A DNA stretch of 64,000 nt, from assembly GCA_951640165.1 (NCBI GenBank), contig OX621259.1, positions 2,604,001 to 2,668,000 on the forward strand, written 5' to 3'. The position numbers were made by a program, and so were the translations under genes. Source of the DNA: Pseudoips prasinana (Eukaryota; Arthropoda; Insecta; Lepidoptera; Nolidae). Shown in pieces: positions 33,838 through 45,577 of this stretch (positions are counted from its first letter, which is position 1; the number at the start of each line of letters is the position of its first letter). Below the pieces are notes generated by a model. That model was not told where the DNA came from. It made no database searches and worked only from the letters and a program-made list of their open reading frames with translations.

Positions 33838-34148
33838 AATGGACAAAAATATCGAACAAAGAGTTTGTCTTAAATTTTGCATCGCTAATGGAATTTCGTG
33901 TTCGGAGTCACTGAAAATGTTACAGAAGGCTTACGGTGAATCGACTTTATCAAAAACTCGTGCTTATGAGTGGTTCAAAGCGTTCAAAAGCGGTCGAGAT
34001 GTGATGAAAGATTTGCCTCGCTCTGGTAGGCCATCAACGTCTGCAACTGAAGTTAACATCGCAAAAGTGAAGGAAATAGTGACTGAAAATCCTCATTCAA
34101 CTCTAAGAGAGATAGCCGTCGAACTTTCTGTAACTCACGAGTCGATTC
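33838..34148 (+). pseudogene. Mariner 2 transposase, N-terminal part
   Basis: ATG at about 33839 (MDKNIEQRVCLKF). The paired-type DNA-binding domain is open through CIANGISCSESLKMLQK, TRAYEWFKAFKSGRD, LPRSGRPSTSATEV and HSTLREIAVELSVTHESI, then runs into the inserted element. The continuation is at 59498. Confidence 0.9.
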
Positions 34149-34152
34149 TTAG

Positions 34153-34531
34153 TTACCGTCAGAATGGCTGGACCAAACGAGATATGTACATGAGACCATG
34201 CCCACTGTTTATTACCTAATTGCTACTATTTACTACCAGTAATGAAATAATTGCTACCTTTGCGTTAAGAAATATATCAAAGAAATAAAGTGGTCAGCCA
34301 TTCTGACGTCAGGTTGACCGGCCACTTCCAAGTTCTCATAGTTTTAGTGTCATATTAACAACATTGTTAATTTATATATTCACTACCTATTTGCTACCTT
34401 AACATATCTTGACACAAATTTATAGAGGTCCTATAAAAATATAAAATAAAAGCCATTAAAACGCCTGCGCATCAACTATTTATTTAAATCGTTTCCTCAG
34501 AATAATGCTAACAATGTTTTGCAGGCACTTA
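34153..34531 (+). repeat. Left outer arm of the inverted repeat
   Basis: Matches the complement of 59491-59140 closely: GGCTGGACCAAACGAGATAT, GTGGTCAGCCATTCTGACGT, CTAAAACTATGAG-complement and TTGATGCGCAGGCG-complement. It has an inner subrepeat: AGCCATTCTGACGTCAGG echoes the terminal GTCAGAATGGCTGG. The arm resumes at 35419-35498 and 41799-42496 after two nested elements. Confidence 0.88.
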
Positions 34532-35418
34532 CGCCCGGTTCCTATATTCCAAAAACGAATCGTTTCTACTACGAATAGTTAGAATTTCTACCAGCCGTAA
34601 CGCAAAACCGTTCCTATAAAATACTAGTCGTTATCCAAATAACCAACGTCTGGTTACTAACGGATGGGAGGTCGTTAGTAAGCTTATTGTATGGAGATGC
34701 GTTCGAAAGTGTTCCTATAAATATTTTCTACTGTCACGGAACTGTCAAAATAACGAGGCGTTACTGCTTTGATTACTAGTCGAATTCGGTCGGTATACCA
34801 GTCGTTTGTATTTGATTTTGGTAGTTATCATAGTGTTTGAGGAGATTTCCGTGATGTCTAGCTCTGAAACTGATAGAAAATTCATGGCTTTGTTTTCCGT
34901 TAGAAAGGGTTGATTATTTTTCTATCTTCTAAGATTTCATAACCACAAACCTTAGATTAAATACTCAATTTAAAAACTTCTTTAGAAACCATGAAATACT
35001 CTTGGACAGACGTCAGACGACAGACGCATGCGCCATGCGCTTTCCTGTTACGCGTTTTGTTCACACCATGCACTCGTAACATCAAATTTTCAATACTAAT
35101 GATTTATAAATATTTTAAACCTAAACGCAAATTAAATTATTACTGTAACTATAAGTACAGTAATTTGTACTATTACTCACATAATATTACAGAATAATAA
35201 ATGATTTTAGTTGCATAATTGACGTACGACGTTTTGTTATAACTAATCGTGAAGAGGAGCGAGAGGTTCATCGCCGAACGAGTCGTAGGTGGTTTAAACT
35301 ACGGATGTTCGTCGCAGGTAGGGCATTGTGGAACACTAGTTTTGCATCGGTATCGGTAGCTGAATTACGGATGGTAACGTTGGTCCAATGACGGATCGTA
35401 AAATAAAGGAACCGGGCA
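34532..35418. mobile_element. Harbinger-like non-autonomous element, 887 bp, TTA duplication
   Basis: The ends CGCCCGGTTCCTAT and AAAGGAACCGGGCA are inverted (GCCCGGTTCCT perfect). TTA borders both sides (34529-34531 and 35419-35421), and the empty site GCACTTAGTGG is preserved in the right arm. A 3-bp TTA duplication is diagnostic of PIF/Harbinger. TTCCTATA motifs repeat inside the left end. No transposase frame; the longest is 68 codons. Confidence 0.85.
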
Positions 35419-36006
35419 TTAGTGGCTTATGGGCAACTTGTTTGTTTATATCCATAGTAAACTATTATGCATTTAGAAAATTATATACTTATTTGTATCG
35501 TCCCCGTAGTTGGAAAATTAAATAACTCCGAATTTGGCGAAATTGACTTTATCCTATTTTCAAAACACCTAAAACCTGCCGCATATTTGAGCCTTACAGG
35601 CGTTTTCGTATCTTATTCCGTTCCAAAGATATAGCCATTTTTGTCAGACAGGTCATGATAGATGGAATAATAAATATCTTCAGACAAACACAATTTTTTT
35701 AAAGGAAAACTAAATAATTCAGTAAATAAATCAATAACTGTGGTCAATGACAAGATGAATGTCAAATAAATTAAATAACTTGAGTTGTTGAATTTTTCCT
35801 CAACTTATAAATTATTTCACAAAACTAACTTAGTTCTAGGAAAACTAAATAACTCTATTTATTTAATTCTGCGATTCAGAATTCTATAATAACGTACCTA
35901 ATTTATAAATACTTGATGTTATTTATTTCTTCTACAACTAGATAATGATTAATTATAAGATGATAGGTAAATAAAATTAAATAAATTAAGTTGTCATCAA
36001 AGGTAA

Positions 36007-36228
36007 TCAGAGGTTCGTCATTTTAAAAATGAACGTTTTTCTGATTCTGGATCTATATGGAATGCGGACACAAAAGAAGAAAATAAAATAATAAAGAAAC
36101 TTAGTTCTTTAATAGACATCAATATTTCACTGGCTAAGAAGAAAAAAAGAGTTGAGAGATTTGAACGAATAAACCCGATTTTTTCAGCTTTTATTGAAAT
36201 CCCTATTGACCAATTAGTCTCACCCTGA
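36007..36228 (+). pseudogene. Short coding remnant in the GTAT element
   Basis: Seventy-three open codons bounded by stops, with a protein-like lysine-rich helix-forming sequence (NADTKEENKIIKKLSSLIDI, AKKKKRVERFERINP, AFIEIPIDQL). Codon use is less random than the flanks. It may be the end of the element's own protein. The family is not recognised. Confidence 0.35.
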
Positions 36229-36339
36229 TGGAAGGATTGTCGAACACAATATCACAATCGCTGGGATAACAGATTTAGGAATAGAAACAGGAAATAAGGA
36301 AAAAAACCGGGGTGCTAAAAATCCCCGGCAGACGCCGTG

Positions 36340-37045
36340 TTACCAAAACCGGCAACGTCTGGCCCTGGCAACATATAACACTCACACACAGTGGACCGAC
36401 GAGAATATCATTGAACTGGAGAAGGAACTGAGCAGGTTACATTGGGATATCATAGGTTTGTCTGAAGTCCAAAGAGAGTTTTTAGGAATATCGTGTCCTC
36501 CCCACGATAATTCATAGTTCAAAAGTCCCTCGTCCACAAGGAACTTAGTGAAACTCGAGAGTGTGTCGACTAGGGCGGCATACCTTATAACGTATTCGTT
36601 GAAGGTCATACGCGCCGACTTCAACGCACTCCGACGATGAGGTTGAGGTCATGTATGAGGATATTTCTAGAGCCATACATACCTCTAACACTTATTTCAC
36701 TGTGGTCATGGAGGACTTTAACGCGAAGCTGGGTAAACGATTCGGATTTGAGCTGAGAGTGGGGCAATTTGGAACTGGAGACCGGAACTCTCGGGGCCAA
36801 ATGTTGGCCGACATGGAGAAGGAGGGACTCTTTATGATGAATTCCTTCTTCAGGAAGCTGGATCACCGCAAATGGACCTGGGTGAGCCCCGATGGCAAAA
36901 ACAAAAATGAGATAGACTTTATCTTGTCGACGAGACGACAGACGTTTAATGACGTCTCTGTGATCAATGTGGTTAAAACCGGGAGCGATCACAGACTGGT
37001 GAGAGGCTCATTGAATCTAATGTCAAGCTCCAGAGATCCAGACTG
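36340..37045 (+). pseudogene. RTE endonuclease domain
   Basis: The start reads ALATYNTHTQWTDENIIELE, KELSRLHWDIIGLSEVQRE (in shifting frames). The 36651-37046 frame gives MYEDISRAIHTSNTYFTVVM, EDFNAKLGKRFG, MNSFFRKLDHRKWTWVSPDG, NEIDFILSTRRQ and GSDHRLVRGSL. The usual GDFN is EDFN. DFILS and SDHR are RTE-type APE endonuclease boxes. Confidence 0.85.
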
Positions 37046-37065
37046 ATAAAGTCTACGCGCCGACC

Positions 37066-39512
37066 TTTAAACCTTTAAACCTTTGACCGATTTTAATGCT
37101 CACCCTCATGAATTGTTTTATAAAGAGATGTTAGAGTTCTGTACAGATCAATCCTGGATTTGTGCTGACGTGGAAATGAGGGGATTGAACAGTGATACAT
37201 ACACTTTTATAAGCGATGTCTATGGAAGTAAGAGATGGCTAGATCACTGTTTAGTATCAGCATCAGCGTGGCAAACAATAAAAAATGTTTATGTGTCCGA
37301 AGATGTTTATGTTTCGGATCATCTGCCTATGCATCTCGATTGTGATTTTGAAATAGTGAGGTCTAAATTGAGGACTCGTGACACTGGCCGCGACTTTGTC
37401 TTATGGGGTGAACGAGATAAGTCAGAAACACTAAATTATCATCATTTATGTAACAGTAAGTTGCGGGATGTTGATTTCCCCCATGAGTTTATGTGTTGCG
37501 CAAACGGGCCTTGCGGTTTGGCAGAACATAAAGTTGTTCTGGATAATTTGTATGAGCGTATTGTAGGGATACTGTGTGAGTCAGCTAGGGAATCTAAAAT
37601 GACTTTTGTTGGGAAACCGAGGCGGGGTAAGCGTGTCTGTGGGTGGAATGAATATGTTCGATCTGCTCACTGTGAGGCTAGGTGTAGTTTCCAGGCCTGG
37701 ATAATGGAAAATCGTCCTTCATCAGGCCCTTCTTATGATGAAATGCACGAGAAACGAAAAATTTTTAAAAGCAGATTAAAGTTTTGTCAAAATAATGCTG
37801 AGCAAATTGCTATGAATAAGTTAGCCACACAACTCGCTAATAAAGATTTTGGTAAATTCTGGAAGTCAACCGCAAAATTTGAAACAAAGCCTAATCTCTC
37901 AGCATGTGTAGATGGCATAAGTGACGCGGCGGGCATTGCGAATATGTTCAAAGAACATTTTAGAATTAAATCCCCACTCGGTCCCTCAACTGAGGTGATC
38001 ACTCCTGAGTCCGGCTGTCGTGGAGAGATTCCTCTGATACGTTTCTCAGCTAAACAAGTAAGCAAAGTCATATATAATATGAGCCGAGGAAAATCTCCAG
38101 GACATGACGGGCTCAGCATTGAGCACCTAAAACATGCGGGTGTCCATTTGTCGCGTGTCCTATCTATGTTCTTCACAATGTGTATTAGCCACGCGTACTT
38201 ACCTGCTGATCTTATGAAGACCATCATAATTCCCATTGTGAGGAACAGGACTGGTGATATATCGGACAAGGGCAATTATCGTCCTATTTCACTGGCAACG
38301 GTAATAGCGAAGGTGTTGGACAGAGTGCTTGATTCTTGCTTAAATAACTACATACATCTTCATGATGCACAGTTCGGGTTTCGTCCTGGACTATCCACCG
38401 AAAGCGCAATTTTAAGTCTCAAGCATACTGTTCAATATTATTTAGATCGCAAAACGCCGGTGTATGCCTGTTTCCTCGACCTCTCCAAGGCGTTTGACCT
38501 AGTTTCTTATGATGTGCTATGGGGAAAAATGAGAGACAGGGGTATACCGACTGAGATTTGCCGAGTTTTTCAGTATTGGTACGGAAACCAAACCAACCAT
38601 GTGAAGTGGGACGGTACACTCTCTGATCCGTATAGGTTGGAGTGCGGAGTGAGGCAGGGTGGTCTCTCGTCTCCTAGGCTCTTCAACCTATACGTGAATG
38701 AGCTCGTAGCCGGACTTAGCAGCATGCGTGTCGGATGCAGCGTTGGTGGAGTTAGTGTAAACAACATCAGCTATGCAGACGATATGGTGCTCTTGGGACC
38801 GACTGTGAATTCAATTGGAGAGTTACTTAGGTTATGTGAGGCCTATGCTGACTCGCACGGTCTCCTGTATAATGTAAAAAAGTGTGAATATATGATCTTT
38901 GAGGTCGGTGGCAAGCGTCTATGGAATGGACCCGATCTACTTTTGAACGGTTCAATAATTAACAGGGTATCCACCATTAAATACCTAGGGCACTTTCTTG
39001 CTGACGACCTCAAGGACAATTTGGACATTGAGAGGGAACGGAGGGCTCTGGCGGTCCGGAGCAACATGTTGGCCCGTAGGTTTGCGCGATGTACAGACCA
39101 AGTTAAGATCACCCTGTTTAAGGCATACTGTCAGAGTCTGTACACGGGCAATCTATGGTTCAACTACAACAAGGGAACGCTAGATGTCCTCCGCGTCCAG
39201 TATAATAATGCTTTCAGAATGCTATTGAGATTGCCTCGTTATTGTAGTGCGTCGGAAATGTTTGCCCAAGCTCGTACCGACGATTTTCATGCGATTATAC
39301 GCAAAAAAACAGCATCTCTTGTGCGAAGAGTGAGAGACAGTCAGAATAGCATTCTGAAAATTATAGCCGAGAACCACAAGTCGCCAATTATTTGCCGTTT
39401 TGTAAGGTTAATTGTAAATACTAACACTAGAAAATAAGTTATTTTTATGTTACTAACACTCTATGGATTTATTTGTCCGCAATAAAATTATACAATACAA
39501 TACAATACAATT
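37066..39512 (+). mobile_element. Non-LTR retrotransposon F, 5'-truncated, intact RT frame
   Basis: Inserted in the RTE between its endonuclease and RT. It begins in the middle of an endonuclease (DFNAHPHE) and ends with the tail ACAATACAATACAAT at about 39490-39512. The exact left border is blurred by repeats of CTTTAAACC. Confidence 0.83.
37083..39437 (+). CDS. Element F ORF2: endonuclease C-terminal half plus complete RT, open 784 codons
   Basis: No stop or frameshift in 784 codons. Endonuclease remnant: DFNAHPHELFYKEML, RWLDHCLVSA, YVSDHLPMH. RT: MSRGKSPGHDGLSIEHLKHA, NYRPISLATVIAKVLDR, QFGFRPGLSTESAILSLKHT, YACFLDLSKAFDLVSYDVLW, CGVRQGGLSSPRLFNLYVNE, ISYADDMVLLGP, and an RT thumb with KYLGHFLADD and YCQSLYTGNLWF. 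It resembles Rex1/CR1-related LINEs that lack RNase H; clade not settled. The protein is N-terminally truncated, so it is not a working copy, but the frame is remarkably clean for so nested a position, which suggests a late insertion. Confidence 0.87.
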   Translation: MTDFNAHPHELFYKEMLEFCTDQSWICADVEMRGLNSDTYTFISDVYGSKRWLDHCLVSASAWQTIKNVYVSEDVYVSDHLPMHLDCDFEIVRSKLRTRDTGRDFVLWGERDKSETLNYHHLCNSKLRDVDFPHEFMCCANGPCGLAEHKVVLDNLYERIVGILCESARESKMTFVGKPRRGKRVCGWNEYVRSAHCEARCSFQAWIMENRPSSGPSYDEMHEKRKIFKSRLKFCQNNAEQIAMNKLATQLANKDFGKFWKSTAKFETKPNLSACVDGISDAAGIANMFKEHFRIKSPLGPSTEVITPESGCRGEIPLIRFSAKQVSKVIYNMSRGKSPGHDGLSIEHLKHAGVHLSRVLSMFFTMCISHAYLPADLMKTIIIPIVRNRTGDISDKGNYRPISLATVIAKVLDRVLDSCLNNYIHLHDAQFGFRPGLSTESAILSLKHTVQYYLDRKTPVYACFLDLSKAFDLVSYDVLWGKMRDRGIPTEICRVFQYWYGNQTNHVKWDGTLSDPYRLECGVRQGGLSSPRLFNLYVNELVAGLSSMRVGCSVGGVSVNNISYADDMVLLGPTVNSIGELLRLCEAYADSHGLLYNVKKCEYMIFEVGGKRLWNGPDLLLNGSIINRVSTIKYLGHFLADDLKDNLDIERERRALAVRSNMLARRFARCTDQVKITLFKAYCQSLYTGNLWFNYNKGTLDVLRVQYNNAFRMLLRLPRYCSASEMFAQARTDDFHAIIRKKTASLVRRVRDSQNSILKIIAENHKSPIICRFVRLIVNTNTRK

Positions 39513-39514
39513 TA

Positions 39515-41200
39515 CCTATCCACGTCCAAAACCCACCATTTCAACTCGAACTGCGAAATCGTTTCGAATGCCTAGCAGACTGCGAGGAAGTGGACTCATA
39601 CTACGAAAGGCTCGTAGAAGCTGTCCATACGGCTGAGTTTAAGGTCTTCAAGGCCCAGCGTACAAACAGACTTTGCCCTGCAACTTATGGAAGTAATACG
39701 GAAAATGGTTTTGACATCCTCAGATGATGCTACTATATACCGGCTGCTCAACAGACAGATCTCAAAGTCTTTGACTCGCGACAAGCGTCAATTTAATACA
39801 AGTAGTATTAAAGAAGCCATCGAGCGGAACAAAGGCTCTAAAGTGTTCGTAAGAGATCTGTCTGTTGGACAAACCCAACTGACGAAGCTGAAGACTGAAG
39901 ATGCACGGCAATCGTCACGTCTAAACCGGAGTTGCTGTGAGAGATTGAGAATTTTATGGACAGTTATATACGACAACGCAGTCACCTGCCAAAATTCATG
40001 TCTTGGATGGAGCACGACCAACCCGACATTACACTGAAGACACCCGAACGTCAGCCTGTACGAGAATAAAATGGCTCTCAGACAACTTAAGAACAACAAG
40101 GCTCTTGGTGATGATGGAGTTTCAGCAGAGCTTCTGAAGGCAGATGGTACACCAATCCTACGGGCCTTTCAGAAGTTATTTAACTCGGTCATACTAGATA
40201 ATCAAACACCACAAGCATGGCACAGAAGTGTGGTAGTGCTCTCCTTCAAAAAGGGCGACAAAACCCTATTGAAGAACTATTGACCCATCACACTGCTGAG
40301 CCATTTGATGATTTCCAGCCTCCCGAACAAGCCGGTATCCGAAAAGTCTTTAGCACCATAGACCATATACACCGCGCGGCAAGTTATACATAAAAAGTCG
40401 AAGAATACCTATAACAAGCCACTGTGCTTAGCGTTTGTGGACTATGAGAAAGCCTTAGATTATCGAAACCTGGGCTGTGGTCTCTCCTAAGGTGCCAAAT
40501 CTACTACCGGTAAGTCGAGGTGTTAAAGTATTTGTATGAAAACGCCACAATGTTAGTGCGACTCCAGGACCAAAACTCGAAACCTATCCACTTGCAGCGA
40601 GGTGTGACACAGGAAGATGTTACATCTCCGAAAGTCTTCGTCGCTGCATTGGAAGATGTCTTCAAGCTTCTGGTCAATGGCGAGTATATCACTCACTCAT
40701 AGGACAGACCATCCAACTAAGTCGTTTTAACTTCGAGAAGGTGGTCCATCGTAGAATCTAACTCGGCTGGGCAGCGTTCGGGAAACTACGTAACATCTTC
40801 TCGTCCAAAATACCGCAGTGTCTCAAGTTGAAATTCTTCAACCAGTGTGTGTTGCCAGTGATGACTTGATGACAGACCAGATACGTGGTCGCTCACTATG
40901 AGCCTTATTAGAAGGCTCAAGGTCACCCAAAGCTCAATGGAGAGGGCTATGCACGGAGTTTTCTTGCGATATCGAATCGGAAATGTCGGAATCTGCAGGC
41001 GAACCAAAGTCACCGAGATAGCCCAAAGAATTGTAAAACTGAAGTGGCAGTGGGCGGGCATATAGAACGTAGAACCCACGGCCGTTAGAGCAGAAAGGTT
41101 CTCGAGTGGTAACCACGAACTGGAAGACGCAGCGTGGGCAGGTCCCTACAAGATGAACCCATGATCTTGTGCGGGTCGCTGGAAACTGTTAGATGCGAAT
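39515..41200 (+). pseudogene. RTE reverse transcriptase domain, decayed
   Basis: It resumes after element F with PPFQLELRNRFECL and ERLVEAVHTAEFKVF. 40071-40283 carries MALRQLKNNKALGDDGVSAE, LLKADG, WHRSVVVLSFKKGDKTLLKN and PITLLS. LAFVDYEKALD is at about 40428-40460 and LQRGVTQEDVTSPKVF at about 40590-40645. The YADD region is missing between about 40700 and 40730. Frameshifts are numerous. Confidence 0.8.
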
Positions 41201-42050
41201 AGCGCAAGACCGGCAATTGTGGGCCTTTGTCCAGCTGTGGACCTTTTGGCTGATATGATGATGATGATATTTATTTTTTAAGTACACATTTTCTAAAATT
41301 TAGTTTACTTTTCTATTTATTCCTTAATATAACTTTATTAATATTATAATACAGCTTTTATTTCATATGAGACCAATAAATATCAAAGTAATAATAACGT
41401 ACAAAACCACTAAGTTTTCCATTTAAAAATATTTCTTGCTTGATAAATTCAATAACTCCATTTATTTCACCAAAATTTACTCTACCAAATGTATTTAGTT
41501 GTAGGAAAACTAAATAAATAGCCAAAATAAGTAGCTAATTGTTGTTACGTTATAAAAACAGTTGTGGCAAAATTAAACAACTTGATTTTTAATTTGTTAT
41601 TTAGTTATAGTTAAAGATAGTGTTCAGTTTGTTAAAGCATAATGTAAAAGGTTATCAGGTCCACAAAATATAAAAACACCGACGGTAAAATTGTCTCCCA
41701 TTTTCTTACAAATGTACATTAACTAAAAAAAAACACTAAATCGCGTTTATCTCAGAACTACAACATCAGAGTTATTTAATTTTCCCTCTACGGGGACGGT
41801 ATATCGCATGTATTCTTAGAAATATGTGTACTTATTTACTTGGAGAAATATTAAATCGGTCTTGATCAAGTAATGGTACAATATTTAATAATTATGCCTT
41901 GAAATCTCTGATTATTTTTATTTATAGCTACCCACAATATTCACAACTGAGATGATAAATGATTATGTCCAACTTTTCTCATTTGTTTCTGACGTACACA
42001 CGTAACAAGTGTCTTTTTAGTTATTATTCAATAAAGAGTGTGTTTTTACC

Positions 42051-42496
42051 ATGAAACGGGCTAGACAATTAACCGAATCTATGGAAAATCAAAAAAGGGT
42101 CATTGCAAAGTACGAAAATTATTTTTCTGATAAAAATGATCTTTCGTCACCGTGTAACCCAGTTTTTAGTAACATTAGTGAACTTTTATTATACAAAATG
42201 TCCGAAAAAGCTATTTACCAATCTGTTAAGAAAAATTAAAATAAAATCCTATCCGAAAAGAATAAAATGATTACAACAGCCTCAACTCCTGACTGCAAGA
42301 TATTTGCATTTTATCGTAGATTTTTATCAATGGCAGAAAATCCAGCCAATCATACGCTGCGTAAAAAGAAATAACGAAAAAATATCAACCTTTAGGACAA
42401 AGATTCTTTTGCCGAAACATCAGTGGGCTAATATCTTACGAGAAGAAATTTGGAAGACAATCCGAAGTCCGTGTAGCTGGATTTTCAAAAATTATT
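42051..42496 (+). pseudogene. MULE-like gene A, 5' part, left arm
   Basis: ATG at 42051 (MKRARQLTESMENQKRVIAK), 62 codons ending SEKAIYQSVKKN*. It then continues past the TAA with NKILSEKNK and a second frame MITTASTPDCKIFAF. Compared with other copies it has an extra base near 42306 that breaks HFIVDFYQWQ. It stops at IFKNY where element G is inserted. The same sequence is on the minus strand at 58796-58420. Confidence 0.7.
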
Positions 42497-42751
42497 TTTT
42501 AGAAATAGAAATATTTATTTGTCAATGTAGGTAAATTTTACATATAGGTGTTACATTGGTTATAATAGGTCGCTACATTGTACCCACAGGCATACAAATT
42601 TTAGTAACTTATTGTACATAATCTTAATCTAATTTTAACTATATTGACTTACACTAAACAATCCCACACTTACATAAAACTTAGAGCACAAAACAAAACA
42701 AAATTAAAACAATAACATCAAATAGACTAATCAGACTTATGTTCCATAAAC

Positions 42752-45564
42752 TCAGTTATAGAGTAAAAACATTTTTTTAATTAGGAACTCTTTGAAGACT
42801 TTTTTAAAAGTGCTTAATTTTAAATCTCTGATATCTTTGGGAATTTTGTTATAAATCGTTGGAGCCATTTGGTATACGGTTTTTTTACAGAGAGCTGTAT
42901 TACATTTATCTATACTAAGAATATTTGATTCTCTCTTCCTTAACCTAATATCTGCAGGATCTCTAATATGAAATAAATGCGGATTATTTTTGACAAATAC
43001 TGCTATCTCATATACATATAAACTAGGAAACGTAAGTAATTTTAAATTTTGAAAATGTTTATGACAACTATCTCTTGAATGTAAATTACATATTGCACGA
43101 AAACATTTCTTTTGTGCTAGGAACACTAAATTTTTATCGGTGGAATTTCCCCAGAACACTATTCCATACCTTATGATTGATTCCACATAACTATGATAGG
43201 CAACGAGTATCGTTTCATGATTTACATGCTTAGAAAGCTTGTGAAGCGCATAGGCGAAACTGTTTACTTTCTTACATAATTCCTCTATGTGTAATTTCCA
43301 AGATAGTTTACAATCTATAGTTAATCCTAGGAATTTGGTGTAATCTTTTTTTGCAATTGATACTCTTTCATATACAATGTTTAACGGATCGTGGTATTGT
43401 CGTTGATTGAATTGCATGATATGAGTTTTATCTAGATTAATTTTTAAATTATTATGTTTTAGCCATTCTATTGTTTTCTTTAGCGTGTTATTTACTTCCT
43501 GTTCATGATCATAAGATTTATCAGATTTTATGACTACTGTGCTATCATCAGCAAACAATATGGTTGGGTGAATCGCATTTTTTGGGAGGTCGTTAATGTA
43601 AATTAAAAATAATAAAGGTTCGAGCACACTTCCTTGGGGTACTCCGTACTTCACCGTTCTATATTTTGACCTGTGTTTAATTTCCCGTTTAGTTTTAATG
43701 TTAATATTTACAATTTCTGTGTACTTTGGCGGTTACTTAAATAAGATTTTAATAGATCAAGACATTTACCACGTATTCCATACCTAGACAGTTTGTCGAC
43801 TAAGATTTTATGATCAACATAATCGAACGCCTTGGTCATGTCCATATACAAGGCGCATATAGGTACCTTATTATCTACACTGTGCATAATTTGTTTAAGA
43901 AAGTCGAAAATGGCTACATTTATTGACTTATTTTTTCTAAAACCTTTTTGTTCCGGGACTAATATATTTTTGTTGTCCAAAAAGTTGTAAAGACGATTGT
44001 AGATTGCTTTTTCAATAATTTTAGAAAATATGGGAATTAGTGCTACCGGTCTATAGTTTGTTATAAGGGTTTTATCCCCTTTTTTATAAAGTGGCTTAAT
44101 AATGGATACCTTCAATTGCTCTGGGTATATTCCCGTTTCAAAACATAGATTTATAATATAACTAAGTGGATAACAAATAATATTATGTACTCTTTTTATT
44201 ATATTTGTTGTTAGATCATCATTACCCGTACTTTTTGTGGACTTTAGTGAGCGTATTATTTTTGAACCTTCATCTGGCGTAGTTGGACAGAGATAAGGAG
44301 AGTCCGTAACTCTATCTATTTTTGGTAATTTTATATCATTGTTTGGGGTAATTTGATCTACATAGAAGTCATTGAATGCATTACAGATATCTTCAGTATT
44401 AGTAACTTCTTTGTTATTATAAATAATTTTTGTTAAAGGTTCACGTGGCAGCTGGACTTTGTTATTCTTTATTATTTGCCAAGTAGCTCTGCTCTTATTG
44501 TTAGAAGTATTTATATAATGATTATTTTGTGCATATTTTGTTAATCTTATAATTTTTTTATATCGTTTTGTGTATGAGATGTACTTGTATTTATTATCAT
44601 CAGTTTTTACTTTACAATATTGCCATAATAGTTTACGTTCAATTTTACTACACTCTTTTATACCTCGTGACATCCATTTTTGTTTTTTATTTATGGTTTT
44701 AGTAATAATTTTCTTGGGGAAGCAAAGGTCATAAAACAATTTAAATGTATCTAATAGGTAGTTATAAGCTAAATTAGGATCAATACACTCATAAATTTCA
44801 CTAAAGCTAAGGCTCCTTATACACTCTATAAACTTTTCTACATATTTTTGTGAATAATCGCGAATTTCTATTTTCCAAGAATGTAAAGCACACGTTTTTT
44901 TTTCATTGCATTTTAATATTTGAGCAGTGTGATCCGATAATGCTGTCTCTATTATTTCACCTTTTTTGCTATGACTATTATGCAGGATATTGTCTATGCA
45001 TGTACCGCTAGACAATCGCGTTGGTTCTTTAAATAGTATTTTTAAGTTAAATCCAGCAACCGTACTGAGAAATCTTTTAGTGGCTACATCATTTTTCAAT
45101 ATATTTATATAAAATTCTCCACATATTATAATAGTTTTGTTATTGTTTCCACGAGTAATGCAAATAAGTAAATTTTCTAATAATTCAAAAAATAGTTCTA
45201 AATAAATTTTAATGTTTTGACACTTTGGTACCCTATAAATACAAATTACTTTAACATTATGCTGAGTGAGTTTGATGCCACAGCATTCAAAAATATTCAT
45301 TTTAGATAATTTCTTTACTTGCGTTAAGGCTTCATATTCATGAATATTTCTGATAAGTATACAAGCGCCACCCTTTCTTTTATCTCTATAAAAACAATCC
45401 GCTAATTTGTAGTTAGTTAATGTAAGAAGGTTCTCATCACTTGGCACCATATTGTGCTCTGTGATACATAAAACATCGATTGTCTTATTTAGTTTACACT
45501 GTTCCTCTAATTGCACCGCAAGCATGTCTGACTTATTAATTAAACCTGAGATGTTTTGGTGCAT
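42752..45564 (-). pseudogene. Element G ORF2: endonuclease and reverse transcriptase, one frameshift
   Basis: The first 618 codons (45564-43708): MHQNISGLINKSDMLA, VLCITEHNM, RDKRKGGACILIRN, ICIYRVPK, IIICGEFYINIL (GDF changed to GEF), EPTRLSSGTCIDNIL, LSDHTAQIL. RT: TNYRPVALIPIFSKIIEKAI, KGFRKNKSINVAIFDFL, LYMDMTKAFDYVDHKILVDK. A frameshift near 43730 is followed by 43654-42752: YGVPQGSVLEPLLFLIYIND (Gly to Glu in SVLG), ILFADDSTVVI, FLGLTIDCKLSWKLHIEEL, IRYGIVFWGNSTD. Confidence 0.9.
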
Positions 45565-45577
45565 GATATTTATATAG

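Larger units (their letters stand above)
36310..41265 (+). mobile_element. RTE retrotransposon, decayed, interrupted by element F
   Basis: The 5' part begins near 36310 and the 3' end is the GGCTGATATGATGATGATGA tail near 41265. Endonuclease at 36340-37045, RT at 39515-41200. The (GATGAT) tail and RTE-style C terminus (SPKAQWRGL, EIAQRIVKLKWQ-type) match the fragment at 62335-63070. Heavily mutated: many stops and an RT core without a readable YADD. Confidence 0.8.
35499..41798. mobile_element. TIR element with GTAT duplication, loaded with an RTE
   Basis: The ends CGTCCCCGTAG...GGAAAATTAAATAACTC and its complement match at 28 of 30 positions. GTAT borders both sides (35495-35498, 41799-41802) and the empty site is preserved in the right arm. 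The 0.8-kb left and 0.5-kb right ends are AT-rich and repeat an AAATAACT / GGAAAACTAAATAA theme. The middle is the RTE and its nested LINE. Superfamily unknown. The only possible own coding sequence is 36007-36228. Confidence 0.8.
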
